From Chryseobacterium indologenes (GTDB taxonomy: Bacteria; Bacteroidota; Bacteroidia; Flavobacteriales; Weeksellaceae), in contig LAZY01000023.1 of assembly GCA_001013295.1 (NCBI GenBank), positions 1-64,000 of the forward strand: 64,000 nt of DNA, read 5' to 3'. The notes under the pieces are model-generated. The model saw only the letters and a program-made list of their open reading frames with translations, ran no database searches and was not told the origin of the DNA. The position numbers were made by a program, and so were the translations under genes. This document shows, piece after piece, positions 8,751 to 17,579 of this stretch. Position 1 is the stretch's first letter. The number at the start of each line of letters is the position of its first letter.

Positions 8751-9956
8751 ATGCCAAATATTTCAAACAGAGCACTGCATATGCCGGCATCACCGGTAAG
8801 AAAACTGGTTCCTTTTGCATTACAAGCAAAACAAAAAGGAATAAAAGTATATCACCTTAATATCGGACAGCCTGATATTGAAACTCCGGAAACAGCTTTA
8901 AATGCTTTAAAAAACATTGATTTAAAAGTATTGGAATATGCACTTTCTGAAGGTAATATTGAGTACAGAAAAGCCCTTACAGAATATTATCATTCATTAG
9001 GTTTTTCAGATCTTACTCCGGATAGCTTTATTGTAACCAACGGAGGTTCTGAAGCCCTAAACTTTGCCATTTCCACATTATGTGACGAAGGTGATGAAGT
9101 TATTATTCCTGAACCTTACTATGCCAACTACAATGGTTTCACCAGCACTTTTGATGTGAATGTAGTAGCAGTTCCTTCAACGATTGATACCGGTTTTGCT
9201 TTACCTCCTATTGAAGAATTTGAAAAAAAGATCACGGAAAAAACAAGAGCAATCGTTATCTGTAATCCGGGAAACCCAACGGGGTACCTGTATACCCGTG
9301 ATGAACTTCAAAAGCTGGCTGAAATTGCTTTAAAATATGACATCGTTATCATCTCTGATGAAGTATACAGAGAATATGTATATGACGGAAAGCAGCAGAT
9401 TTCAATGCTTGACTTTCCTGAGCTGAGCGAAAACTGTATCATCATCGACTCTGAATCTAAGCGTTATTCAATGTGTGGAGTAAGAATCGGTTGTATGGTG
9501 ACCCGTTCTAAAAAGATCCGTGATGCTGCAATGCTTTTTGCACAGGCAAGACTAAGCCCGGTTCTTTTGGGACAGATTGCCGCTACAGCAGCCCACCAAA
9601 ATGACGGTCCTTACATCAGAGCCGTGAGAGAAGAATATACCCACAGAAGAAATGTATTGGTAGACCTTCTGAATGCAATTCCTGGGGTGATCTGCCCTAA
9701 GCCGAGAGGAGCATTCTACTGTGTAGCAGAACTTCCGGTAGACGATACTGAAAAATTTGCACAATGGCTGCTGGAAAAATACTCTCTTAATAATGAAACG
9801 ATTATGGTAGCTCCTGCAGGCGGATTCTACAGTAATCCTGAATTAGGAAAAAAACAGGTAAGAATTGCTTACGTGTTGAAAGAAGAAGATTTAAAAAGAA
9901 GTGCTGAGATTCTTAAAGAAGCTTTAAAGAAGTACAGAGAAGAATTTAGCCTATAA
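8751..9956 (+). CDS. Class I/II PLP-dependent aminotransferase
   Basis: This cytoplasmic transaminase has 401 residues, typical for AspC-like fold type I enzymes. Visible marks are NIGQPDIETPE near the N terminus, TNGGSEALNFAI (cofactor phosphate contact), the NPTGYLYTRDE block with the pyridine-contacting Asn, ISDEVYREYVYDG with the Asp that pairs the pyridine nitrogen, and SESKRYSMCGVRIG with the Schiff-base Lys. The exact amino-acid substrate (Asp, aromatic or Ala) cannot be read from sequence. It is first in a tight run: the next gene begins 12 bases after the stop and murB 3 bases after that one. Confidence 0.93.
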   Translation: MPNISNRALHMPASPVRKLVPFALQAKQKGIKVYHLNIGQPDIETPETALNALKNIDLKVLEYALSEGNIEYRKALTEYYHSLGFSDLTPDSFIVTNGGSEALNFAISTLCDEGDEVIIPEPYYANYNGFTSTFDVNVVAVPSTIDTGFALPPIEEFEKKITEKTRAIVICNPGNPTGYLYTRDELQKLAEIALKYDIVIISDEVYREYVYDGKQQISMLDFPELSENCIIIDSESKRYSMCGVRIGCMVTRSKKIRDAAMLFAQARLSPVLLGQIAATAAHQNDGPYIRAVREEYTHRRNVLVDLLNAIPGVICPKPRGAFYCVAELPVDDTEKFAQWLLEKYSLNNETIMVAPAGGFYSNPELGKKQVRIAYVLKEEDLKRSAEILKEALKKYREEFSL

Positions 9957-9968
9957 AAACATTATATA

Positions 9969-10463
9969 ATGCCGACAACAAAAAAAATACATCTGAAAAT
10001 ACTTTTTTCGATCTTTTTGCTGTCGGCATTTTTTTCCTGCGACCCAAAAAAACAGGAACAGACTACTACTCATAAAAATCCAAACGAAATAACGTTGATC
10101 AGTGTATCCCATATCGGAGGGACACTTGGAGAATACAGAATCGTTAAAGCGACTAAAGACTCTGTCTTTGCTGAGAAGGGAGCTACAGCCAAACATATCC
10201 ATAAAGAATGGAGTTCAGCTATCAATACTGACACCTGGAAACAGCTCGTTTCTTCTGTCAAAACCTCAGATCTTGACCGTATCAAAAGTTCTCCAAGCCA
10301 GCAATCGGTAGACGGAATTGATGAAACTTTTCAGATCCGGACCCCGAAAAAGGCCCATTTCTATGTCAACTCATTTGCAGACACGGCACATTACAGACAA
10401 CTGCAACTGCTAAAAGAACAATTAGACAAAATTCTTCCTAAAGAATACAAAGAATACCAATAA
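9969..10463 (+). CDS. Small predicted lipoprotein of unknown function
   Basis: The 164-residue product starts with a basic segment, a hydrophobic core and the lipobox LSAFFSC (Cys ~24), so it should be a membrane-anchored lipoprotein. The mature part is hydrophilic, with blocks EITLISVSHIGGTLGEYRI and SSPSQQSVDGIDETFQI. I do not recognise a characterised family. Spacing of 12 bases from the aminotransferase and 3 bases to murB places it in the same operon. That suggests an envelope role but does not prove one. Confidence 0.75.
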   Translation: MPTTKKIHLKILFSIFLLSAFFSCDPKKQEQTTTHKNPNEITLISVSHIGGTLGEYRIVKATKDSVFAEKGATAKHIHKEWSSAINTDTWKQLVSSVKTSDLDRIKSSPSQQSVDGIDETFQIRTPKKAHFYVNSFADTAHYRQLQLLKEQLDKILPKEYKEYQ

Positions 10464-10466
10464 AAC

Positions 10467-11480
10467 ATGCAAGAAAATTTTTCCTTAAAGCCTTACAATA
10501 CATTCGGCGTTGATGCCAAAGCTCAATACTTCGCCGAAGTGAACAGCATTGAAGAATTAAAAGAGGCACTCACTTTTGCAAAAGCACAGTCACTTCATCT
10601 TTTGTTTTTAGGCGGCGGAAGCAATATCCTGCTGACTCAAGATTTTGACGGTCTGGCCATTAAACTTAATTTAAAAGGAATTTCCGAAGAAAACCTGAAC
10701 GATCATGAAACTCTTGTCACGGCAAAAGCAGGAGAAAACTGGCATGAATTTGTGCTATCCTGCCTTCAGAAAAACTATGGCGGATTGGAAAATCTATCTT
10801 TAATTCCCGGAAATGTAGGAACTTCTCCAATGCAGAATATTGGTGCTTACGGAACTGAAATCAAAGATATTTTTGTCAGCTGTGTAGTTCTGGACCTGGA
10901 AGATCTTGAACTTAAAACTTTCGATCTTGAGCAATGCAGATTCGGGTACAGAGATTCTATTTTCAAACAGGAAGGAAAAGGAAAATATGTTATTCTGGAA
11001 GTTACTTTTAAACTGACTTCGCAAAACCATCACATCAAAACTGAATACGGAGCGATTAAATCCGAACTGGAACATATGGGAATTGCCAATCCTACTATTC
11101 AGGACGTTTCCAAAGCTGTAATTAATATCAGACAAAGCAAACTTCCTGACCCTAAAGAAATAGGAAACGCCGGAAGCTTTTTCAAAAACCCTACGATTCC
11201 TTTGGCCCAGTTTGAAGATTTGAAGCAGAAATTTGAAAATATTCAGGGTTACCCGAACGGGGATATGGTAAAAGTTCCTGCCGGATGGCTGATTGAGCAA
11301 TGCGGATGGAAAGGCAGACAAATTGGAAATGTAGCTTCCCACAAACTACAGTCATTGGTTATCATCAATGCAACAGGAGAGGCAACAGGAAAAGAGATTT
11401 TCGATTTTTCCACAGAGATCATCAACTCCGTCAAAGAAAAGTTCGGGATTGAGCTTGAGCGGGAAGTGAATATTATTTAA
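10467..11480 (+). CDS. murB: UDP-N-acetylenolpyruvoylglucosamine reductase
   Basis: MurB reduces UDP-GlcNAc-enolpyruvate to UDP-MurNAc with NADPH and FAD, an early cytoplasmic step of peptidoglycan synthesis. The 337 residues match type I enzymes such as E. coli MurB. FAD-domain motifs are LFLGGGSNILL (~46-56) and PGNVGTSPMQNIGAYGTEI (~112-130). CRFGYRDSIFK follows, then the active-site motif GNAGSFFKNP with the proton-donating Ser (~232). The C-terminal Glu region near IELEREV is present. It is the last gene of the operon with the aminotransferase and lipoprotein; a hairpin terminator follows. Confidence 0.97.
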   Translation: MQENFSLKPYNTFGVDAKAQYFAEVNSIEELKEALTFAKAQSLHLLFLGGGSNILLTQDFDGLAIKLNLKGISEENLNDHETLVTAKAGENWHEFVLSCLQKNYGGLENLSLIPGNVGTSPMQNIGAYGTEIKDIFVSCVVLDLEDLELKTFDLEQCRFGYRDSIFKQEGKGKYVILEVTFKLTSQNHHIKTEYGAIKSELEHMGIANPTIQDVSKAVINIRQSKLPDPKEIGNAGSFFKNPTIPLAQFEDLKQKFENIQGYPNGDMVKVPAGWLIEQCGWKGRQIGNVASHKLQSLVIINATGEATGKEIFDFSTEIINSVKEKFGIELEREVNII

Positions 11481-11494
11481 TATAAAATATACAG

Positions 11495-11524
11495 AGGCTG
11501 TTTCAATATGAAGACAGCCTTTTT
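11495..11524 (+). terminator. Intrinsic terminator after murB
   Basis: The stem AGGCTGT (11495-11501) pairs with ACAGCCT (11514-11520) and a T-run follows. It lies 14 bases past the murB stop. Confidence 0.75.
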
Positions 11525-11887
11525 ACTGCTGATTTTCCAACGATGTTCACCACCATAAAGGTGCAAAGATTGTATTTATGATAAAAATCCCACAATATCT
11601 TTTTTGAAACCCTCTCAAAGAATAGATCTCACAGACAAATTATTATTTTTTTTATCGCCACGAATGCACGAATAAATCGTTTGTGCGCTTAATTCTATGT
11701 CTTAAATATAAAGAAGATTATTCGTGTATTCGTGGCAAAAAAAGCTGCATTACTCTTACTGAGCCTACTCTATTTTCTTACCCTTAAAAAAACTTTACCA
11801 TTTGTGGTTCCCAGCAGAAATACTTTATCATAAACCATCTCTCATCCCCAGAAAAATACTTATTTTAGCTAAAAAATTACAATAAAG
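11525..11887. other. Intergenic region between murB and proC
   Basis: No gene is supported here. The only marked structure is the inverted repeat at 11657-11736. The rest is AT-rich and unremarkable. The sequence TATTTTAG just before proC (11861-11868) resembles a -7 box with one mismatch. Confidence 0.6.
11657..11736. repeat. Inverted-repeat element, type B (19-bp arms)
   Basis: GCCACGAATGCACGAATAA (11657-11675) is complementary to 11718-11736 with one mismatch, with a 42-base interior. Each arm contains two CACGAAT units at 8-bp pitch. The design parallels the type A element at 3210 (short direct repeat inside each inverted arm) but the sequence differs. Confidence 0.75.
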
Positions 11888-12691
11888 ATGAAAATAGCTA
11901 TTCTTGGAGCCGGAAATATGGGGCTTTCTTTTTCAAAATCATTCCTGAAATACGAACTTATCAAACCTGAACATCTTCACCTGATTATCAGAAGTCAGGA
12001 AAAAATATCCAAAATAGCAGAAGAATTTCCCAAATCAACCGTTTCCACTTTTGATGAAGTGAACGAACTGGATGCTGATCTGATCATTATCGCTGTAAAA
12101 CCTCAGGATTTTCAGACAGTGGCTCAAAACATCCGTTTTACGCTGAAAGAAAACCAGATGATTTTATCCATCATGGCGGGAATCAATATTGAAAAAATTC
12201 AAAACTTACTCAAACATCCTTTGGTGGTAAGGGCTATGCCCAACTCTCCTACTCTTTTGGGAATGGGAATTACAGGCTACACTGCTGCGGACGGAATTTC
12301 TTTCAGCCAATTAATCAGTATCGAAAGATTACTCAACAGTACCGGAAGATCGGTCTATCTGGAAAATGAAGAGCTTCTGGATGGCGTAACAGCCTTATCG
12401 GGTAGCGGTCCCGCTTATTTTTACTACATCATTGATGCAATGATCAAAGCAGGAATTGAGATGGGAATTGAAGAAAACCTTTCCAAACTTTTTGTAAAAC
12501 AGACCATGCTGGGTGCTTATCATCTGATCAACAATTCTGATAAAAGTTTAGAAGAACTGATCAAAGATGTAGCTTCTAAAGGAGGAACTACAGAGGCCGC
12601 TTTAAAGACTTTTGAAGATAACAGTTTCAAAGAAATTTTAAAGCAGGGAATCCTTAATGCAGAAAAACGGGCTAAGGAACTCAATAGCTAA
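11888..12691 (+). CDS. proC: Pyrroline-5-carboxylate reductase
   Basis: ProC catalyses the last step of proline synthesis, NAD(P)H-dependent reduction of pyrroline-5-carboxylate. The 267 residues match the family. The Rossmann motif is at the very N terminus (AILGAGNMGLSFSKS). VVRAMPNSPTLLGMG carries the conserved Pro-Asn segment, and the C-terminal dimerisation domain has ALSGSGPAYFYYIIDAM and SKGGTTEAALKTFE. It stands as a single gene, with an inverted-repeat element upstream. Its 3' end overlaps the convergent VanZ-like gene by 11 bases. Confidence 0.97.
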   Translation: MKIAILGAGNMGLSFSKSFLKYELIKPEHLHLIIRSQEKISKIAEEFPKSTVSTFDEVNELDADLIIIAVKPQDFQTVAQNIRFTLKENQMILSIMAGINIEKIQNLLKHPLVVRAMPNSPTLLGMGITGYTAADGISFSQLISIERLLNSTGRSVYLENEELLDGVTALSGSGPAYFYYIIDAMIKAGIEMGIEENLSKLFVKQTMLGAYHLINNSDKSLEELIKDVASKGGTTEAALKTFEDNSFKEILKQGILNAEKRAKELNS

Positions 12692-13094
12692 GCCTCCTGT
12701 CCATCAACCGGCACATCAGCCATCCAATGTATACTCCAAAAGTATTCAGGATAATATCGTCTACCTCAAAAATCCCCATTCTTGTAAAGTATTGGAGTGC
12801 TTCCACAATGACGATTGCCGAGATGAAGGTAAAGAGAAGTATCTTAAGGTCCTGCAGCCTGGTAAAAACCCAGCCCAGAAATCCGAATGGAATAAACATA
12901 ATAACATTTCCCAGAACAATCATCACGATATACTTCCAGCTGAGGCTATTCTGAATAAATTTTACGGTAGAAAGCACCGGTTCTAGCCTGATCATGTTGT
13001 CTTCATACTGAAAACGGCCCATTCCCAGAAACATCAGGTAGAGCAAAAACAGGGTATACGGTACAATAGCGGCTTTATAAATTTTCTTTAACAT
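12681..13094 (-). CDS. VanZ-like family membrane protein
   Basis: This 137-residue integral membrane protein has about four hydrophobic helices: ~8-25, ~55-75, ~85-103 and ~113-130. It has typical VanZ-family signatures: a first helix with PYTLFLLYLMFLG, NVIMFIPFGFLGW in the second, EALQYFTRMGIFEVDDIILNTFG before the last. In enterococci VanZ gives low-level teicoplanin resistance; for flavobacterial relatives the role is unknown. Its end overlaps the end of proC by 11 bases in convergent orientation, and it is divergent from lnt with a 55-base gap. Confidence 0.85.
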   Translation of the reverse strand: MLKKIYKAAIVPYTLFLLYLMFLGMGRFQYEDNMIRLEPVLSTVKFIQNSLSWKYIVMIVLGNVIMFIPFGFLGWVFTRLQDLKILLFTFISAIVIVEALQYFTRMGIFEVDDIILNTFGVYIGWLMCRLMDRRLSY

Positions 13095-13124
13095 TCTGTG
13101 CTAATATATTCATTTCAAAAACAT

Positions 13125-13132
13125 TAAATTTG
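13125..13132 (+). promoter_or_regulatory. -7 box of lnt
   Basis: TAAATTTG fits TAnnTTTG and ends 17 bases before the lnt ATG. The predicted leader is therefore only about 10 nucleotides. Confidence 0.45.
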
Positions 13133-13149
13133 TGTATTAAAATAATTTA

Positions 13150-14784
13150 ATGAAATACGTTCTGCTTACACTTATTTCAGCAATGCTGCTGTCGGTCTCA
13201 TGGCCAACTTATGGGGTTCCGTTTTTTATATTTTTCGCCCTTGTTCCGCTTCTGATGATGGAACATGGAATTTCAAAATTTTCAGATTATAAAAGAAAAG
13301 GTTGGATCGTCTTTTGGCTGTCTTACCTTTGTTTTGTGATCTGGAATATAGTGACTACAGGATGGTTGTACGGTTCGAAGAACCCTGACGGAAGCCATTC
13401 TCTAATGGCTGTTGTATTCCCGGTATTGGTCAATTCCCTTCTCTATTCACTGGTATTTCAGTGCTATCATTGGTACAAAAATGCCCAGGGAACCTATTGG
13501 GGTCTTGGATTTTTAATCGCTATCTGGATGAGTTTTGAAAAATTCCATCTGGGCTGGGAACTGACGTGGCCGTGGCTGAACTTAGGGAATGTATTTTCAG
13601 AATATCCTAAACTGATCCAGTGGTACGACACTCTGGGAGCAACCGGAGGAAGTTTCTGGATCCTTCTGATCAATGTATTGATTTTCTATACGGTAAGAAC
13701 ATGGGAAGCGGGGAGAAAGAAAAAAGATCTGATTAGAAATTCATCTATTGTTGCTGTTCTCATTGTTCTTCCGATGATTATTTCAGTGATCAAATACAAT
13801 AATTTTGATGAAAAGCCAACCGGACAGGTCAATGTACTGATGCTGCAGCCGGATCTTGATCCTTATGCTGAAAAATATTCTAAAGACAGCCTTACGATTG
13901 AACAGGATCTGCTGGCCCTTGCTGAGAAAAACTCAACGGGAAAAATAGATTATTATATGGCACCGGAGACGGCCCTTCCCGGCAGAGGCTCTATTTCCGA
14001 AACCGCTTTTGAAAAGAGCTTGCTTTTAAATAATATTAAAGAATTTCTGACCAAACATCCGGGATCTGTCTTTGCAACAGGAATTTCTTCACACCGTTTT
14101 TATTATAATCCTGCTGACTTGCCTAAAGAGGCTTATCAGATCAACAGTGGGGTTTGGGTGAGCAGTTACAATACCGCTATTCAACTTGTTCCTAATCAGA
14201 AAGTACAGGCTTATCATAAAGGAAAACTTGTACCGGGTGTTGAAATATTCCCTTATATGAGTGTTTTAAAACCACTTTTAGGAGATGCCATGCTGAATCT
14301 GGGTGGTACTGTAGCCTCTCTTGGAACAGATAAAGAAAGAGTTGCTTTTTCAAATCCTTACAATAAAGGTAAACTGGCACCTATCATCTGTTATGAAAGT
14401 ATTTATGGTGAGTTTGTGACAGACTATGTAAAAAAGGGAGCCAATTTCTTAGGTATTATGACCAACGATTCCTGGTGGGGAGTTACGGAAGGACACAAAC
14501 AGCTTTTATCTTACGCCAAACTAAGAGCTATTGAAACCAGAAGAGAAATTGCCCGTGCTGCCAACAGTGGAATTTCTGCCCACATCAATGCAAAAGGTGA
14601 AATCATGGCTGATACTTTTTATGGAGATCAGACGGCGTTATTTGCCAAAGTAAACCTGTACGATACGATGACGTTCTATACCAGAGCGGGTGATCTTCTT
14701 TCAAGGTTTTCTCTGTTTGCCTTAGGATTTTTACTGTTTTATTATCTTATTGAATGGTTCAAAAAGAAAACAAAGAAAGCCTAA
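13150..14784 (+). CDS. lnt: Apolipoprotein N-acyltransferase
   Basis: Lnt adds the third acyl chain to the N-terminal Cys of lipoproteins at the periplasmic face of the inner membrane. The 544 residues contain an N-terminal bundle of membrane helices (~5-215), a periplasmic nitrilase-like domain (~220-505) and a last helix near the C terminus. The catalytic triad is visible: Glu in APETALPG, Lys in YHKGKLVPGVE, and Cys in PIICYES. Supporting motifs are NDSWWGVTEGHKQ and RAIETRREIARAANSG. Its substrates here would include the many predicted lipoproteins in this window. A -7 box lies just upstream. Confidence 0.95.
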   Translation: MKYVLLTLISAMLLSVSWPTYGVPFFIFFALVPLLMMEHGISKFSDYKRKGWIVFWLSYLCFVIWNIVTTGWLYGSKNPDGSHSLMAVVFPVLVNSLLYSLVFQCYHWYKNAQGTYWGLGFLIAIWMSFEKFHLGWELTWPWLNLGNVFSEYPKLIQWYDTLGATGGSFWILLINVLIFYTVRTWEAGRKKKDLIRNSSIVAVLIVLPMIISVIKYNNFDEKPTGQVNVLMLQPDLDPYAEKYSKDSLTIEQDLLALAEKNSTGKIDYYMAPETALPGRGSISETAFEKSLLLNNIKEFLTKHPGSVFATGISSHRFYYNPADLPKEAYQINSGVWVSSYNTAIQLVPNQKVQAYHKGKLVPGVEIFPYMSVLKPLLGDAMLNLGGTVASLGTDKERVAFSNPYNKGKLAPIICYESIYGEFVTDYVKKGANFLGIMTNDSWWGVTEGHKQLLSYAKLRAIETRREIARAANSGISAHINAKGEIMADTFYGDQTALFAKVNLYDTMTFYTRAGDLLSRFSLFALGFLLFYYLIEWFKKKTKKA

Positions 14785-14878
14785 TTTTAAATACAAATTG
14801 CACAAATTTTTGAATGAATAACACAAAACCTGTGTGATCAATAATATTGAGAATACTAGATTTTACGCCATAAAAAAA

Positions 14879-14910
14879 GAGAAAAGCCAGCTGGACGTCT
14901 GGCTTTTCTC
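14879..14910 (-). terminator. Hairpin terminator between lnt and the FG-GAP gene
   Basis: GAGAAAAGCCAG pairs with CTGGCTTTTCTC around an 8-base loop. In the minus direction a run of seven T follows, so it chiefly serves the 14937-16646 gene. As a strong stem it may also stop lnt transcription. Confidence 0.8.
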
Positions 14911-14936
14911 ATTGATAGAAGATAGAATTGATTCAA

Positions 14937-16646
14937 TTACTTAATCGTAAGTTTTCTGGTGGTTATTTCGTCTTTTATCTTCAGTTTTAATAGGTATATC
15001 CCTTTAGGCAAGTGAGACACTTCAATACTCTGATCTCCACTTAGGTTTACATTCAGTTTTTTTCCATCCATTGAATACATTTCAACTTCGGAAACTTTTT
15101 CTCCTCTTATATATACTTTATCAGCTACAGGGTTTGGATAAATGACCAGTTTCGCTGCTGTTCTGCCTTCTTTTACTCCCAGTGTACCGTTCGTAGAAGC
15201 ATCAGAATACGTTTTTGAAGCATCAATTGATTTTACACTCCAGTATACTGTTTCTATGGCCGGATCAAGATCAAGGAACCATGACGCAGTCGTTACTACA
15301 TATTTGGCAATATTCTGAGCTCCCTGAGTAGTTCCTACTGTTATTTCATACCTTAAAGCATTTACTGGTGTTTTATCATCTGATGCCCCGCTCCAGGTAA
15401 AGTTGAACCTGTTTCCATTTTTTGTTAAGTGGAGTTGAGTAGGTGGAGTTGGTTTTAAATTGACTTCTGTAGAGTTATTTTTAAAAACTTTTGCCAATGA
15501 AGGTAAATCAGCAGAATTCCAGTCGAATCCACCCAGCAGAATATCCAGATGATGATCATTATTAAAATCAAACAAATGAACATGTCCCGGGCCTCCCAGT
15601 TCCGTTACTCCAGCCAGAGTACCTTCTACAAAACTCTGACTGGAAGGGGTATACAAATAAGTTTTCACAACAGCATTATAATTTTTATTTCCTGAGATAA
15701 TAAAATCATAATAGCCATCATTATTCAGATCTCCTACACTAAGCGTGGCATCAGAAATATCGTTTTCTGCAATCTGATGTGGCGTCAGCGTTCCTGTTCC
15801 ATCATTCATCAGCACTGCAAAATAACCTTCATCATTCTCATCACTACCTATTACAACCACATCCTGAAACCCATCAGCATTAAAGTCTGCAAAATCAATT
15901 TTCCCTACAGACATCGGAGGAAGATCCTGGGTATGAGTCAATACTCCTGCCTGGTTCATGTATACTTTTGAAACCGGGCTGCCATCAATATCAGATCCTA
16001 TGATCACAAGATCCAGAAGCTGGTCATTATTAAGATCAACGACTTTAAAACTTCCGTTTTGAGTTCCATCCACCCAGTTCTCGGTCATATCAAAACCTGT
16101 CCCTGTATTTTTATAATAATCCAGTGTATTCTTGAACCCGTTTCCGTGAGCATACTGAGTTCCATTAAGCGCATAATCCGGTTTTCCGTCATGATTGAAA
16201 TCAAAAACTTCCAATGATCCGTACACCTTTCCCGGAAGCTCAGTTTCTTTAACAAATCCCGTTCCTGTATTTTTAAAACGATACTGTTTATAATTCACAA
16301 TATCCATATAACTAAGCCCTGTAGAGACTATATCCATGAGACCATCATTATTATAATCGATAAATTTTATATCTCCCAGATGGGTTACATCTCCACCTAA
16401 GTCAGCATAGGGTACTAATGTTGTCCCGTTATTCTGATATACCTCATTATAGGTACTGTCTACATTCCCGTCTCCGTCTGAGTCTATTGCTCCGTTCAGT
16501 ACAATATCCAATGTTCCGTTGTTGTCTATATCAGCAATATCAGCGGCAGAATAGTAAAAATTTTTCATGCCGGTCTGTATTTCCGTAAAGCTCTGTGCAG
16601 CGAGACAGATTGGGAGCATCGACAATAAAATAGAAATCCTCTTCAT
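14937..16646 (-). CDS. Secreted FG-GAP/VCBS repeat protein with T9SS type A sorting domain
   Basis: The 569-residue product starts at 16646 with a signal peptide ending CLAAQ (~residue 17-18). Its first ~380 residues are repeated units with the calcium-binding FG-GAP/VCBS signature D-x-N-x-D-G or D-x-N-N-D. Examples are ADIDNNGTLDIV, DYNNDGLMDIV, DFNHDGKPDYA, DLNNDQLLDLV, DFNADGFQDVV, DLNNDGYYDFI and DFNNDHHLDIL. This predicts a seven-bladed beta-propeller of the integrin-like type. A fibronectin-like segment follows (~395-480), then a T9SS sorting domain (~500-569, motif IYPNPVADKVYI). Role unknown; a surface binding or secreted lectin-like function is inference. Confidence 0.88.
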   Translation of the reverse strand: MKRISILLSMLPICLAAQSFTEIQTGMKNFYYSAADIADIDNNGTLDIVLNGAIDSDGDGNVDSTYNEVYQNNGTTLVPYADLGGDVTHLGDIKFIDYNNDGLMDIVSTGLSYMDIVNYKQYRFKNTGTGFVKETELPGKVYGSLEVFDFNHDGKPDYALNGTQYAHGNGFKNTLDYYKNTGTGFDMTENWVDGTQNGSFKVVDLNNDQLLDLVIIGSDIDGSPVSKVYMNQAGVLTHTQDLPPMSVGKIDFADFNADGFQDVVVIGSDENDEGYFAVLMNDGTGTLTPHQIAENDISDATLSVGDLNNDGYYDFIISGNKNYNAVVKTYLYTPSSQSFVEGTLAGVTELGGPGHVHLFDFNNDHHLDILLGGFDWNSADLPSLAKVFKNNSTEVNLKPTPPTQLHLTKNGNRFNFTWSGASDDKTPVNALRYEITVGTTQGAQNIAKYVVTTASWFLDLDPAIETVYWSVKSIDASKTYSDASTNGTLGVKEGRTAAKLVIYPNPVADKVYIRGEKVSEVEMYSMDGKKLNVNLSGDQSIEVSHLPKGIYLLKLKIKDEITTRKLTIK

Positions 16647-16820
16647 ATTATTTTTATTTAGATTAATTAAAAACAAAGATAGAATATTAAATTTTCTTGT
16701 TCGAAAAAAGCCTGTATGAAATATATCAGCACTGATTATCTGCTATATCCCGGAAATTCGGATATTTTAAAAATTCAATATTATTAATCAGCTACTTATT
16801 TGCAAATATTTTCCAAAAGA

Positions 16821-16852
16821 TTTGTCTATCTAAAAAATTCTTCGTTATTTTG
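16821..16852 (+). promoter_or_regulatory. Promoter of the rpmB operon
   Basis: TTTG (16821-16824) followed after 20 bases by TTATTTTG (16845-16852) resembles the Bacteroidota -33/-7 pair with one deviation in the -7 box. It lies 36 bases upstream of the rpmB start. Confidence 0.45.
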
Positions 16853-16888
16853 CACTCTCAAATATTATACAAATAAGAACATCGAGAT

Positions 16889-17131
16889 ATGTCAAGAATT
16901 TGCCAAATAACAGGAAAGCGTGCAATGGTTGGTAACAACGTTTCTCACGCTAATAACAAAACGAAGCGTCGTTTTGAAATTAACTTATTAGAGAAGAAGT
17001 TTTACCTTCCGGAGCAAGATAAGCACGTAACACTGAAAGTATCAGCTCATGGATTGAGAGTGATTAACAAGATTGGAATCGAGGAAGCTATTGAAAGAGC
17101 TACTAGAAACGGATTGATTAAAAAGAATTAA
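16889..17131 (+). CDS. rpmB: 50S ribosomal protein L28
   Basis: This 80-residue protein of the large ribosomal subunit starts [20 protein letters not shown], the typical L28 opening with the Cys and GK motif. [13 protein letters not shown] follows. It leads a tight operon: rpmG starts 6 bases after the stop and the DUF4295 gene 20 bases after that. Confidence 0.97.
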   Translation: MSRICQITGKRAMVGNNVSHANNKTKRRFEINLLEKKFYLPEQDKHVTLKVSAHGLRVINKIGIEEAIERATRNGLIKKN

Positions 17132-17137
17132 TAAATC

Positions 17138-17320
17138 ATGGCAAAAAAAGGAAATAGAGTTCAAGTAATCCTTGAATGTACAGAGCACAAAGAAAGTGGT
17201 ATGCCAGGAATGTCTAGATACATTTCTACAAAAAATAAAAAGAACACTACAGAGAGATTGGAATTGAAAAAATACAATCCTGTTCTTAAGAGATCTACCC
17301 TTCACAAAGAAATTAAGTAA
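17138..17320 (+). CDS. rpmG: 50S ribosomal protein L33
   Basis: This 60-residue large-subunit protein has the L33 features [30 protein letters not shown] and [12 protein letters not shown]. Only one Cys (ECTEH) is present, so the four-Cys zinc ribbon of C+ L33 forms is absent. That makes it the C- type. It sits between rpmB and the DUF4295 gene. Confidence 0.96.
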   Translation: MAKKGNRVQVILECTEHKESGMPGMSRYISTKNKKNTTERLELKKYNPVLKRSTLHKEIK

Positions 17321-17340
17321 TTTATAAATAATAACTTACC

Positions 17341-17490
17341 ATGGCAAAGAAAGTAGTAGCAACCCTACAAACTGGGTCTAAAAAAATGACTAAAGTGGTG
17401 AAAATGGTGAAGTCTTCTAAATCAGGAGCTTACGTTTTCGAAGAAAAAGTAATGAATGCTGACGAAGTTGATGGTTATTTGAAAAAATAA
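17341..17490 (+). CDS. DUF4295 small basic protein, ribosome-associated
   Basis: The 49-residue product reads MAKKVVATLQTGSKKMTKVV at the start, continues KMVKSSKSGAYVFEEKVMNADEV and ends GYLKK. It is highly basic, like a ribosomal protein. It lies 20 bases after rpmG and before a terminator, so it is co-transcribed with L28 and L33. This is the DUF4295 family, restricted to Bacteroidota as far as I know. I recall a small Bacteroidota-specific large-subunit protein (bL38) being reported from flavobacterial ribosome structures, and this gene may encode it; that link is from memory and unverified. Confidence 0.9.
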   Translation: MAKKVVATLQTGSKKMTKVVKMVKSSKSGAYVFEEKVMNADEVDGYLKK

Positions 17491-17513
17491 TCCGTACTTT
17501 GTTTACAATATAA

Positions 17514-17543
17514 AAAACTACTCATATTTTGGGTAGTTTTTTT
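17514..17543 (+). terminator. Terminator of the rpmB-rpmG-DUF4295 operon
   Basis: AAAACTACTC pairs with GGGTAGTTTT (one G-T-type pair) and a T-run follows. It lies 23 bases after the DUF4295 stop. Confidence 0.75.
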
Positions 17544-17545
17544 GT

Positions 17546-17553
17546 TATCTTTG
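17546..17553 (+). promoter_or_regulatory. -7 box before the RidA-like gene
   Basis: TATCTTTG matches TAnnTTTG and starts only two bases after the upstream terminator's T-run. The RidA-like gene therefore has its own promoter. It ends 26 bases before the ATG. Confidence 0.55.
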
Positions 17554-17579
17554 TGCACCAGATTATTAATCAATAATGT

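Noticed and set aside
11508-11558. 16-codon ORF starting MKTAFLLLIF after murB
   Set aside because: It lies across the murB terminator and its hydrophobic look comes from the T-run; no start signal.
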